64,000 nucleotides of DNA, from contig JANZNS010000002.1 in assembly GCA_025153445.1 (NCBI GenBank), forward strand, positions 372,001 through 436,000, in the 5' to 3' direction. Below the pieces are notes generated by a model. The model saw only the letters and a list, made by a program, of their open reading frames with translations. It ran no database searches and was not told the DNA's origin. Positions 8,631 to 17,558 of the stretch are shown in pieces. Numbering within the stretch: the stretch's first letter is position 1; each line of letters opens with the position of its first letter. The translations under genes were made by a program, and so were the position numbers. Origin of the DNA: Marinobacter sp. BGYM27 (GTDB lineage Bacteria > Pseudomonadota > Gammaproteobacteria > Pseudomonadales > Oleiphilaceae).

Positions 8631-9644
8631 ATGAGTTTTTTTTCAAAATCGGTGAAGGTGGCTGGCGCACTTGGTGCTTATCATTTGGCCCGGTCGCTAA
8701 CTCGTCTACAGCCGCGGATACTAATGTATCATCGATTTTCAGAAAGCCGTCAGCCTGGTTATGTCTCGGCAGAGACTTTTCGCGACCAGTTGTCTTATAT
8801 TAAAAAATTCCATAATCCTATTTTTTTAAACGACCTCTCCAAAAGTATTTTTCATAATAAAATTGTTTCTCCCAATTCGATTGTTATAACAGTTGACGAC
8901 GGTTATCGTGATTTTCATGATATTGCCTTTCCAATTCTTCGTGAACTAGATGTCCCTGCAACGCTATTCGCTACAACTGGTTTTGTAAATGGTGATTTAT
9001 GGTTGTGGCCGGATCAAGTCACTTGGCTACTAAAACATGCCCCGCAATCGAACGAATTGATCTGTAAGCTTGGTAAATTCACTATTTCCAATACGGACGT
9101 AGCTCTTAATTACGAGCTTACATGGAGGGCGCTAATAAGTTATTTGCTATCATTACCTGATGAAAAAAAATGGCTTAGTCTCTCCACATTGGCAGAGAGT
9201 TGGGGGTTAAGTTTGCCTTTTGAGGCACCTCGCGAGTATCAGGCCTGCTCGTGGAGTCAGCTAGCGTCTATGGAGACGCAAGGGGTGGAAATTGGCGGAC
9301 ACACGATTACTCATCCTTCGCTAGGTAGAGTTTCTCGAGAGCAAGCTTGGAACGAGATTAACGGTTGCCGGCAGATGCTCGATGAACAATTAGGCGTTAA
9401 ACTTCGACCCTTTTGCTATCCTAATGGTGAACCCTCCGACTTTAGTCCCGAGCTTAAATCTGTCGTCCAGAAGTCAGGTTTTAGCTGCGCTGTAACGGCA
9501 TTTGCAGACAATGTCTGCTTGCGCGATCCATTCGCGTTGAGGAGACATTCGTCAGGCGAAGATAAGTTCCAGTTTATGAAGTCCGTTTCGGGTATAGAAA
9601 CCCTTGGGCATAGAGTTCGAAATACCGTTCGGGTGCCGTTTTAA
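8631..9644 (+). CDS. polysaccharide deacetylase (NodB domain)
   Basis: A 337-residue NodB-fold carbohydrate esterase. ITVDDGYRDF contains the catalytic/metal aspartates (Asp89, Asp90), where the common form is TFDDG. GGHTITHPSL supplies the HxxxH metal ligands, and FCYPNGE is the later conserved block. Such enzymes remove N-acetyl groups from amino-sugar polymers; in XrtA loci a deacetylase is a regular member. GGAGTAGG lies just upstream of the ATG. The stop shares a base with the start of the next gene (TAATG). There is no clear signal peptide, so it may act in the cytoplasm or at the membrane. Confidence 0.88.
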   Translation: MSFFSKSVKVAGALGAYHLARSLTRLQPRILMYHRFSESRQPGYVSAETFRDQLSYIKKFHNPIFLNDLSKSIFHNKIVSPNSIVITVDDGYRDFHDIAFPILRELDVPATLFATTGFVNGDLWLWPDQVTWLLKHAPQSNELICKLGKFTISNTDVALNYELTWRALISYLLSLPDEKKWLSLSTLAESWGLSLPFEAPREYQACSWSQLASMETQGVEIGGHTITHPSLGRVSREQAWNEINGCRQMLDEQLGVKLRPFCYPNGEPSDFSPELKSVVQKSGFSCAVTAFADNVCLRDPFALRRHSSGEDKFQFMKSVSGIETLGHRVRNTVRVPF

Positions 9645-11023
9645 TGGCAATCGTCACGGCAGGATTGAACAAAGATAGGACTTCTTCGGTCGAAAAGTGC
9701 ACGGGACATTCAAAGAGAGCCGGTGATCAGGTCTCTGGGGGGGTGTTTTGGTTGTATATGTACTTTTTGGTGGATTTTTTTCTCCACCTTTCCCAGCGAA
9801 TTTCATTTTACGGCCAGTTACGACCCACCTTGCTATTGGTGGTTGCGATCTCTCTGGTTCTGTATTTACAAAGGCACAAGCTTAAGGGGCGAGCTAAAGA
9901 CCCGGTATTTCAGGCTATTTTTATTTTACTAGGCTATGTCGTTTTATCTGTTCCGTTAGTGGAGTTTCCCGGTAGCGTAGTAAAAAATAACTTGCCTGAA
10001 TTTGTAAAAGCCATCGTTTTCCTATTTTTTACTGCATTAATTGTAGATTCCGAAAAACGTATAAAAATATTTTTATGTATATTTATTGTTTGCCAAGTCT
10101 TCAGAATACTTGAACCTTTGTATCTTCACATTACAGAAGGCTACTGGGGCGACAGAACCTATATAGGTGAAGGTGACTTTGCGGGGCGCTTGGCTGGAGC
10201 TCCATCTGACGTTATAAATCCTAATGGGCTTGGTTTTATCATAGCTACAACAGTACCGTTTTTACATTATATGCTGTTCGGCCGGGGAAAGTTCGCATCG
10301 GTGCTCTATCTGGGCCTCATGCCGGTCCTTCTTTATGCGCTTATCCTTACTATGTCCCGAGGAGCTTTTCTTGCACTTCTAGTCGTCGCATGGATGGTAT
10401 TTAAATCTTCGAGTCATAAATTAGTTCTAATATTGGTTGCAGTTGTTATTGTTATTGGTGGTTGGAGCGTCATGACTCCGATTCAGAAAGACCGCTATCT
10501 TTCTTTGATTTCGTCAGACACTAAGGGCGCCAAAACAACTGATGGACGTATCCATTTGATTTTGCATGAATTTGAGCTGGGCTTTGAGCGCCCTATAGTT
10601 GGTCATGGGTTAGGTACAACGCCAGAATCAAAATACCATAGCTGGGGGCGCCGACAAGCAAGCCACAACATGTATGGCGAGCTAATAATTGAACTGGGTC
10701 TGATAGGGTTTGTACTTTTTCTGAGATTTATTATCGCCATATACCGACGCTTCCGAGAAAATCAGAAACGGTTGTTGCTGCTAGGTGACGCCAACCCGTT
10801 CCTTGCCAACCTGAACAAGGCGTTACTAGCAGTTTTTTGGATGTATGTTGTGTACAGCCTCAACTACTATGGCTTGTCGCAATATTATTGGTATCTGCTT
10901 GGAGGAATAACCATAGCTTTTGGCAGGGTTATGGACAAACTCGGCCGAAATACTGATTCGTTACAAGCTGACGACCATTTGCAGGCTAGAGTTGGGCTCG
11001 GTTGGAAGGTTAATAGAGGCTGA
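9644..11023 (+). CDS. O-antigen ligase/polymerase-like membrane protein (Wzy_C family)
   Basis: A 459-residue polytopic protein with about ten to twelve hydrophobic segments. The large periplasmic loop and following helices contain SRGAFLALL and ASHNMYGELIIELGLIGF, the conserved His-containing block of the O-antigen ligase/Wzy_C family. In EPS loci such proteins polymerise repeat units on the periplasmic face or transfer the finished chain. Coupled to the deacetylase (TAATG). Polymerase and ligase cannot be separated by sequence alone; beside a Wzx-type flippase I favour polymerase. Confidence 0.85.
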   Translation: MAIVTAGLNKDRTSSVEKCTGHSKRAGDQVSGGVFWLYMYFLVDFFLHLSQRISFYGQLRPTLLLVVAISLVLYLQRHKLKGRAKDPVFQAIFILLGYVVLSVPLVEFPGSVVKNNLPEFVKAIVFLFFTALIVDSEKRIKIFLCIFIVCQVFRILEPLYLHITEGYWGDRTYIGEGDFAGRLAGAPSDVINPNGLGFIIATTVPFLHYMLFGRGKFASVLYLGLMPVLLYALILTMSRGAFLALLVVAWMVFKSSSHKLVLILVAVVIVIGGWSVMTPIQKDRYLSLISSDTKGAKTTDGRIHLILHEFELGFERPIVGHGLGTTPESKYHSWGRRQASHNMYGELIIELGLIGFVLFLRFIIAIYRRFRENQKRLLLLGDANPFLANLNKALLAVFWMYVVYSLNYYGLSQYYWYLLGGITIAFGRVMDKLGRNTDSLQADDHLQARVGLGWKVNRG

Positions 11024-11057
11024 TGGCGTCTAATTATATGTCGTTCAAGGGGAATGG

Positions 11058-12161
11058 ATGAATATTTTGGTGGTCGCCCGGCATCCTGGAGGTGGGATCC
11101 GGACGTATTTTCGTTATGTGTATGGCGAAGAGGTTATGAGTGATGTTTCCATCACTTTCCTGACGCCAAAAACAGATTCTATGGAGTCTATCTACCAAGG
11201 ACTCGGGAACGTGGCGCAAGTCTGTAGATCTGAAAATACACTGTTTTCGCTGTTTAAAGGCTTACTGCGGCTGCTGCTACAACGACCCGATTTGGTGCAT
11301 TCGCACGGTTTTACCGCCGCAATAATCACCTCCATTCCCGCGGTGTTGTTGCGAGTTCCGCATGTTGCAACGACTCATGACGTATTTTTACCTGATCAGT
11401 TTAAAGGGATGAAGGGGCGGGTTAAGCGGTGGCTCATCGGTACGCTATTAAAAACCTGTACTGTGATTAATCCGGTTGGTCGCGATGCGATGTTGAATAT
11501 GAAAGAGACATACCCACGCCTCGATGAGGGAAATAGAATCGCTGAAATTAGAAATGGTATTGATTCTTCATTCTTTATGACGGACCAGGTTCGAGATCTT
11601 CGGGCCGAATCCAGTATCCCTGACAGTGCTCTGCTGGCTGGCTTTTTCGGACGCTTTATGGCGCAGAAAGGCTTTGGTTTACTGGTTGAAGCTGTTGAGC
11701 GGATGAAGGACTCTCAGCTGCCGATCTATGTGGCGTGTTTCGGTTGGGGAGGTTTTATTCGCGAAGAGCAGGCCGCACTTGAAGCTCGAGGCTTGACTGA
11801 ATACTTTCATTTTTTTCCTGCTACTGACGAGATGCCCGCAGCACTGCGAGGTGTTGATATTGTAGTCATGCCTTCTCGCTGGGAAGCGTGCCCACTGTTG
11901 CCTATGGAAGCGATGGTGGCAGGGGCTCCAGTATTGGGGAGTGACTGTATAGGTTTGAAAGAGGTAATCGAGGATACTCCATCATTAATGTTTCCTCAGG
12001 GTTCGGTTGACGATCTTATCGCCCAGTTGAAATACTTCAAGGAGCACCAGCCCGCTATTAAGGAAGAGTGCGTGGCATTCAGGCCTGAGGCAGCAGACCG
12101 CTTTGATGTCGGCCACACCGCTAAGTCCTTACATGCTATTTACTCCAGAATGACCCAATAG
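11058..12161 (+). CDS. glycosyltransferase family 4
   Basis: A 367-residue GT4 enzyme. MNILVVARHPGGGIRTYFRY is the acceptor-domain glycine loop; LAGFFGRFMAQKGFGLLVEA and PSRWEACPLLPMEAM (EX7E) belong to the donor domain. GGGGAA at about 11049-11054 is the likely ribosome site. Base composition here is close to the genome-typical value, unlike the first 9.6 kb. It ends 12 bases before the flippase gene, so the two are co-transcribed. Confidence 0.9.
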   Translation: MNILVVARHPGGGIRTYFRYVYGEEVMSDVSITFLTPKTDSMESIYQGLGNVAQVCRSENTLFSLFKGLLRLLLQRPDLVHSHGFTAAIITSIPAVLLRVPHVATTHDVFLPDQFKGMKGRVKRWLIGTLLKTCTVINPVGRDAMLNMKETYPRLDEGNRIAEIRNGIDSSFFMTDQVRDLRAESSIPDSALLAGFFGRFMAQKGFGLLVEAVERMKDSQLPIYVACFGWGGFIREEQAALEARGLTEYFHFFPATDEMPAALRGVDIVVMPSRWEACPLLPMEAMVAGAPVLGSDCIGLKEVIEDTPSLMFPQGSVDDLIAQLKYFKEHQPAIKEECVAFRPEAADRFDVGHTAKSLHAIYSRMTQ

Positions 12162-12173
12162 CAGGTAAAACAC

Positions 12174-13688
12174 GTGATACGCAGCCTGCTTGTGAACACC
12201 GGATCCAATGTTCTGGTAATGATCGTTAAACTGATCATTACGTTCGTGATGACCCCTGTATTTGTATACAACCTGGGTAAATACGATTACGGCCTTTGGG
12301 AGATGATCGGAGCGATCATCGGTTATGCCGGCATGTTGAATCTCGGAATCCAGCCCGCGATCAGTCGTTATGCGGCAAAGTACAAAGCGGAAGGGGATCA
12401 ATCTCAACTGCTGATTGTATTTTCATCTGCTTTGTTTTTCATGATTCTGACGGGCCTGCTTTTGTGCCTGTTTTGTATTCTTTGGGCGACTTGGTTTCCC
12501 AACGTGCTGGCACCTGAAGGTAGCCCATCGGAACGTTACGCCATACTGCTGACAATCATCGGTGCTCAATTGTTGTTCGCATTCCCGGGGCAGGTCGCTG
12601 AGAGTTATCTTGAAGGGTTCCAGAAGTACTATTTGAAGAACAATATTACGATTGTTAACTCGATTATCGGATCGACAATTCTCTATATTTTCATCACACC
12701 TGAAAATGGTCTGTTATTACTCGCAGGGATCAATGCTATAGGGCTCTCTGTGAAGTACGTTCTATTTTTCTTGATTCTGTTCAAACCCGCCTACGGCGCT
12801 ATTCGGGCAAACCTTGGTAATTTTTCCTTTCCAAAATTGAAAGAACTTATTTCGTTCGGGGTTAAATCTCTCATTCAGGGGGTCGCTACCCGTATTGAGA
12901 ATATGACGGATTCGCTGGTTATCGGTTTCGTGCTGGGGCCCGCAGCCGTGCCTTTTTACAGTATTCCAGCGAACTTGGTGCAGCACCTGCGTAACCTTGG
13001 TTGGACTCTAAGTCATGCCTTTATGCCGTTGTTCAGTGGCATGAGTGCAATGAACGATCAGGAGGGTATCCAGAGGGTCTATCTGATGGCGAGTAAATAT
13101 GTTGTTGGCGTCATATTGCCGATGGCGGCTGGGATGTTGATTTTGGGAGCGCCATTTCTTGGCATCTGGATAGGGCCGGAATTTGAGGCGCAGGGTCAAT
13201 GGATTATCGCATTTTTGGTTATTTTTACGTTGTTGCCGTTAATTGATCCGTTTAATAGCCGTTACCTCACCGCGATAAACAAGCACGGCATTTTTGCACG
13301 CCTGACGCCTATCGCTGCCGGTATTAACCTGGGCCTGAGTCTTGTTCTGGTCCATCAATTTGGCATCCTGGGTGTCGCTTTTGCTTCAACCGTTCCGGCG
13401 TTTATTTTTGTTCCCATTTATCTGAAGTACACCTGTAATGAACTGGGCATCGCTGTTTCCCGGTATCTAAAGGAGAGCGTATTGCCGTGCGTGGTCCCGG
13501 CACTATTGCTAGCACTTTCTGCGTGGTGTTTCCGGCAGTGGGTGGGACTGGAAGGTTACCTGGATGTTTTTGTGGCGGTACTGGTGTCTGGCATGATCTG
13601 GGCAGTAGCGTTTTGGTTAATGGCGCTGAATCCAATGGAAAAGCAATATATTCGTGCACGCTTGCCAATTTTGAAAGGAACTCAGTAG
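12174..13688 (+). CDS. oligosaccharide flippase (Wzx/MATE-like, MOP superfamily)
   Basis: A 504-residue protein with about twelve to fourteen hydrophobic helices and GTG start. The N-terminal region (TGSNVLVMIVKLIITFVMTP) and the repeated helix pairs are typical of polysaccharide exporters that flip undecaprenyl-linked repeat units to the periplasm. Its stop abuts the ATG of the amidotransferase gene. Together with the O-antigen-ligase-like protein it suggests a Wzx/Wzy-dependent EPS route. Confidence 0.88.
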   Translation: MIRSLLVNTGSNVLVMIVKLIITFVMTPVFVYNLGKYDYGLWEMIGAIIGYAGMLNLGIQPAISRYAAKYKAEGDQSQLLIVFSSALFFMILTGLLLCLFCILWATWFPNVLAPEGSPSERYAILLTIIGAQLLFAFPGQVAESYLEGFQKYYLKNNITIVNSIIGSTILYIFITPENGLLLLAGINAIGLSVKYVLFFLILFKPAYGAIRANLGNFSFPKLKELISFGVKSLIQGVATRIENMTDSLVIGFVLGPAAVPFYSIPANLVQHLRNLGWTLSHAFMPLFSGMSAMNDQEGIQRVYLMASKYVVGVILPMAAGMLILGAPFLGIWIGPEFEAQGQWIIAFLVIFTLLPLIDPFNSRYLTAINKHGIFARLTPIAAGINLGLSLVLVHQFGILGVAFASTVPAFIFVPIYLKYTCNELGIAVSRYLKESVLPCVVPALLLALSAWCFRQWVGLEGYLDVFVAVLVSGMIWAVAFWLMALNPMEKQYIRARLPILKGTQ

Positions 13689-15626
13689 ATGTGTGGCATA
13701 GCAGGATTTTTAACGCCAGATAGTATCGAGGGCCCTGAGCGGCTACTCAGGAAAATGGGCAAGAGCATTGCCCATCGAGGACCGGACGCAGACGGCGTCT
13801 GGTTCGATGGTGCGCATGGTCTCGGCCTGGTACACAGGCGGTTGGCCATTCAGGACCTCTCCCCGGCCGGCGCTCAGCCGATGGTTTCGCCTTCCGGGCG
13901 CTATATCATTGTGTTCAACGGCGAAATATATAACTTCAAAACACTGGGGAAGGAGTTGCTCGGGTACGGCTATTCCTTTAAAGGTCATTCTGATACCGAA
14001 GTGATGCTGGCTGCTATTGAACACTGGGGCATTGAAAGCGCGATACCTCGCTTCTATGGCATGTTTGCCTTTGCGCTGGTCGATCGAGAGAAAAAGGCAC
14101 TGTATCTGACCCGTGATCGAATGGGTGAAAAGCCTCTCTATTATGGCTGGCAAAGCCGGTCGCTGTTGTTTGGTTCTGAGCTAAAGGCGTTGCGTGTACA
14201 CCCGTCGTTCAGTGGTGAGCTAGAGAAAAACGTGCTGCCTCTTTTGCTTCGCCATAACTTTATTCCCGCTCCCCATACCATTTTTAAGGGTATTTTTAAG
14301 GTAAGGCCGGGACACCTTGTCGAAATTAGCTATGGCGCCGCCGGCCACGGCGAAGTGACTAGCGATACAGCTTTTTGGGATATGTCAGCCATTAGTGAGC
14401 GCGAGCCTCCCCCGCAAAGCAGAGACGCTGCTGCGAACAAGCTTGAGGATATTCTTGGAAATGTCATCCAGGAACAGATGATTTCGGATGTTCCATTGGG
14501 TGCTTTTCTTTCCGGAGGAATTGACTCTTCAACTATAGTGGCCCTGATGAAGGCGCGCGCCAGCCGACCGGTAAAAACGTTCACGATCGGCTTTAATGAA
14601 CCCGGGTTTAATGAGGCTGAGCACGCCGCGGCAGTAGCTGCGCATCTTGGTACAGAGCACCATGAGCTGTATGTGAGCGAAAAGGATGCGCTGAATGTTG
14701 TGCCCGATTTGCCTGCTACTTATGACGAGCCATTTGCTGATTCCTCGCAGTTGCCAACGATGCTTGTCAGCAGGATGACCCGCGAGCATGTAACGGTTTC
14801 GTTGTCCGGAGACGGTGGAGATGAGTTGTTCTGCGGTTACGGGCGATACAACTCGATGATGGCCGGTTGGCAAAAGCGGCACTCAGCCACATCTCGGCTA
14901 CGCGGTTTTGTTTCTCGTTTACCGACGCGGGCAGCGGCTAATCTTATTCGCCGTGCTGTGCCGGGTCAGAGGACCCGGTCCCTAACCGCTATCGAAGATC
15001 GTTTGATTGCAGACCGAGCCTGCTCTCGGGCAGAAGATCTATCGGCGTTCTATCGCTCGCGGATCTCTTATTGGCCGGATCCCTCAGTGATTTTGAGAGA
15101 CAGCAATGAGCCGGTTTATGGGTTGAGCGCGGGTTTGCCTGAGAGCATTCCAGGTGACAGTCTTAAGACGCTCATGTGGCGCGATCTCAACTGGTACCTT
15201 CCTGATGACATACTGGTCAAGGTGGATCGAGCCGCCATGGCTTGTAGCCTGGAAACGAGGGTGCCGCTTCTTGATGAGCGAGTCGTGAGGTATGCATTAA
15301 GTCTCCCGGTGTCAATGAATATGGAAAATGGAGTAGGCAAGCAGGTGCTTCGCCAAGTGCTGTACAGGCATGTGCCCAAAGCATTGATTGACAGGCCGAA
15401 GGCGGGGTTTGCAGTGCCGATTGGCGCTTGGTTACGTTCGAGCTTACGTGATTGGGCCGAGACGTTGTTGGATGAGCGCCGTCTTGATCAACAGGGTTTG
15501 TGGAACACCGGTATCATCAGAGCTTATTGGGAAGAGCATTTGACCGGCCGTGAGGACTTTTCATTTCAGCTTTGGGGCATTCTTATGTTCCAGTCCTGGC
15601 TTGATCAGCAGATGGTTGATTCGTGA
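13689..15626 (+). CDS. XrtA-system-associated amidotransferase (asparagine synthase-like)
   Basis: A 645-residue AsnB-type enzyme. MCGIAGFL gives the N-terminal Cys nucleophile of the class II glutaminase domain (to about 210). LSGGIDSSTIVAL (about 277-289) is the PP-loop of the ATP-dependent synthetase domain, followed by SLSGDGGDELFCGY. This family is a regular member of exosortase A EPS loci, where it is thought to amidate an uronic-acid sugar; that substrate is not proven. It starts directly after the flippase stop and overlaps the next gene by four bases (GTGA). Confidence 0.9.
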   Translation: MCGIAGFLTPDSIEGPERLLRKMGKSIAHRGPDADGVWFDGAHGLGLVHRRLAIQDLSPAGAQPMVSPSGRYIIVFNGEIYNFKTLGKELLGYGYSFKGHSDTEVMLAAIEHWGIESAIPRFYGMFAFALVDREKKALYLTRDRMGEKPLYYGWQSRSLLFGSELKALRVHPSFSGELEKNVLPLLLRHNFIPAPHTIFKGIFKVRPGHLVEISYGAAGHGEVTSDTAFWDMSAISEREPPPQSRDAAANKLEDILGNVIQEQMISDVPLGAFLSGGIDSSTIVALMKARASRPVKTFTIGFNEPGFNEAEHAAAVAAHLGTEHHELYVSEKDALNVVPDLPATYDEPFADSSQLPTMLVSRMTREHVTVSLSGDGGDELFCGYGRYNSMMAGWQKRHSATSRLRGFVSRLPTRAAANLIRRAVPGQRTRSLTAIEDRLIADRACSRAEDLSAFYRSRISYWPDPSVILRDSNEPVYGLSAGLPESIPGDSLKTLMWRDLNWYLPDDILVKVDRAAMACSLETRVPLLDERVVRYALSLPVSMNMENGVGKQVLRQVLYRHVPKALIDRPKAGFAVPIGAWLRSSLRDWAETLLDERRLDQQGLWNTGIIRAYWEEHLTGREDFSFQLWGILMFQSWLDQQMVDS

Positions 15627-16642
15627 GCATCAGACCAGTCAACTATGAGGCGCGATACCAGCAGCCCATTGTGGCGCTCCTCGAGTCGGTGCCTTATAAA
15701 CCATTGCTTTGGAAATGGCAGTTTGAAGAAACGCCTTATGCTGAACGCTTTAACCCCGTCATTCTGGTAGATGACGCTGATAAGGTTGTGGGTTTTAACG
15801 GGATTATGCCCATTGAAGCTACCGAGTTTGGCGTGCCGATCGATGTGCTTTGGAGTTGTGACTTCCATGTTAGCGCCAACATGCGGGGGCAGGGCTTGGG
15901 AAAGCAGATTAAGCGAACGCTAATTGAGCAGGCCGATATCATTATGTCATTTGGCGTAAGCGATCAAGCGTCCCATGTCCTCGCTAAAATGGGCTGGCAT
16001 CAAAGCGAATCGGTCTACAATTTTCGGTTGATCAGGGAATGGCATTCTCCCCGGATGCTTGCGTTCCAGGTTCTCCAATGGGCCAATGTTATTCGGGGTG
16101 CGCTGTGCAGAAGAAGCCATAGTGGCGACTACCGCATAGACGTGCGGAGCCAGCTGCCGGGCAAAAAGGCTATCGACTACCTCTGGACTGTCAGCAAAGG
16201 TGGGTTTGGTAAGACCATTGCGCGCACTCATGAATATCTTGACTGGAAGTATCAGAACCATCCTCTTGCGCAGTATGCTTTTGTTTGCGCATGGCGTGAC
16301 GGTATTTTGTTGGGCATGCTCATTGTTCGTTATTCCCGCGGAAGCTTGAGAATTGTCGACTATCTTGGCGCGGCAAGGGATGTCGATCTAAAAAGAGCTT
16401 TGATCAGAAAGTGCAGATATCAGTGGCGCCACGCTCGCCACATCACAACGGCAACTTCTGATGAAGAGTTAGGGCAATGTTTGCTGGATGAAGGATTTTT
16501 TCGACCACGGTCCCGGCCGCGCTTTTTTGTTCGGACACGCTTGAAAGACAAGGCTCGCTGGGAGGACAACTGGTTCATTATGGCTGGCGACAGCGATGGT
16601 GAACTATTATTGGCGGCACAAGATCAGTATTCAGCGCTCTAG
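15623..16642 (+). CDS. GNAT family N-acetyltransferase
   Basis: A 339-residue protein with GTG start overlapping the amidotransferase stop. The N-terminal ~140 residues form a GNAT domain: VVGFNGIMPIE is strand 4 and MRGQGLGKQIKRTL is the acetyl-CoA pyrophosphate loop (RxxGxG/A). The C-terminal half is less conserved. It presumably acetylates an amino-sugar nucleotide or lipid-linked intermediate for the EPS. It is longer than a single GNAT domain, so a second degenerate GNAT-like half is possible. Confidence 0.8.
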   Translation: MSIRPVNYEARYQQPIVALLESVPYKPLLWKWQFEETPYAERFNPVILVDDADKVVGFNGIMPIEATEFGVPIDVLWSCDFHVSANMRGQGLGKQIKRTLIEQADIIMSFGVSDQASHVLAKMGWHQSESVYNFRLIREWHSPRMLAFQVLQWANVIRGALCRRSHSGDYRIDVRSQLPGKKAIDYLWTVSKGGFGKTIARTHEYLDWKYQNHPLAQYAFVCAWRDGILLGMLIVRYSRGSLRIVDYLGAARDVDLKRALIRKCRYQWRHARHITTATSDEELGQCLLDEGFFRPRSRPRFFVRTRLKDKARWEDNWFIMAGDSDGELLLAAQDQYSAL

Positions 16643-16652
16643 GGAGCAGGGA

Positions 16653-17558
16653 ATGAAAGGCAACCAACCACTCATTAGTATCGTTACCCCTACCTACAAT
16701 CGCGAAGCGTTTCTGGCGGAGGCGATACAAAGTGTCATCGACCAAACCTATGAGAATTTTGAGCTCATTATTGTTGATGACGGGTCGACTGATGGGTCAG
16801 AAGTGCTGGTACAGCGTTATGTGCAGGAAGACTCCCGTATACGCTATTTCAAACAGCATAATCAGGGTCAGAGTGTTGCAAGAAACCGAGGGATTCAGGA
16901 ATCCCGGGGAGAGTTTGTCTGTTTTCTTGATTCTGATAACAAATGGTTTCCTGACAAGCTTGAGGTGTCGGTGAAGGCGTTTGCCGATAATCCGTCAGTA
17001 GACATTGTCTACGGCAACAACGTCACCATTTCTGAAACCGGCGCTGAATTAAGTCGATTAAATATGCCCCGGCACTCCGGCATGATTACCGAGCGCCTGC
17101 TCGCGGATAACTTTATCAGTATGAATACCACCATGGTGCGAAAACACTGTTTTGACACGCTTGGGGCCTTTAACGAGCGTGATCGTTTAGCTGAGGATTA
17201 TGAACTCTGGCTTCGTCTGTCGACCCAGTTCCGCTTTTTATACGTCCCGCATTACTTTGGATATTACCGGGTAATGGATGATCAGATTTCCACTGATAAA
17301 GAGGCGCGCTTTAGTGCAAATGAACAAATTATTCACTCTTTCCTTGAGCAGTTTCCTGATGCGTTAACCCGCAAACAGAAGCGGGCCGGCTTGTGTCGTT
17401 TTTATCTCAGAAAGGCACGATATTTGTCTGCAACGGGGCAGCGCAGGCGATGTTTCAGCGCATTACGCAGGGCATTTGGTCTTGACCCTTTCTGGCTGGG
17501 CCCTTGGCGGACAACAGCGCGGGTAGTGATGGATATTCGAGGTAAGCGTGCCCGATAG
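16653..17558 (+). CDS. glycosyltransferase family 2
   Basis: A 301-residue GT-A enzyme. The ATG at 16653 is chosen because AGGGAGCAGGGA precedes it directly; an in-frame ATG at 16596 lies inside the previous gene and adds 19 atypical residues. ISIVTPTYNREAFLAEAI and IIVDDGSTDGS mark the donor site, FLDSDNKW replaces the usual DxD, and AEDYELWLRL is the catalytic-base region. It overlaps the next gene by 11 bases. Donor and acceptor are unknown. Confidence 0.9.
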   Translation: MKGNQPLISIVTPTYNREAFLAEAIQSVIDQTYENFELIIVDDGSTDGSEVLVQRYVQEDSRIRYFKQHNQGQSVARNRGIQESRGEFVCFLDSDNKWFPDKLEVSVKAFADNPSVDIVYGNNVTISETGAELSRLNMPRHSGMITERLLADNFISMNTTMVRKHCFDTLGAFNERDRLAEDYELWLRLSTQFRFLYVPHYFGYYRVMDDQISTDKEARFSANEQIIHSFLEQFPDALTRKQKRAGLCRFYLRKARYLSATGQRRRCFSALRRAFGLDPFWLGPWRTTARVVMDIRGKRAR

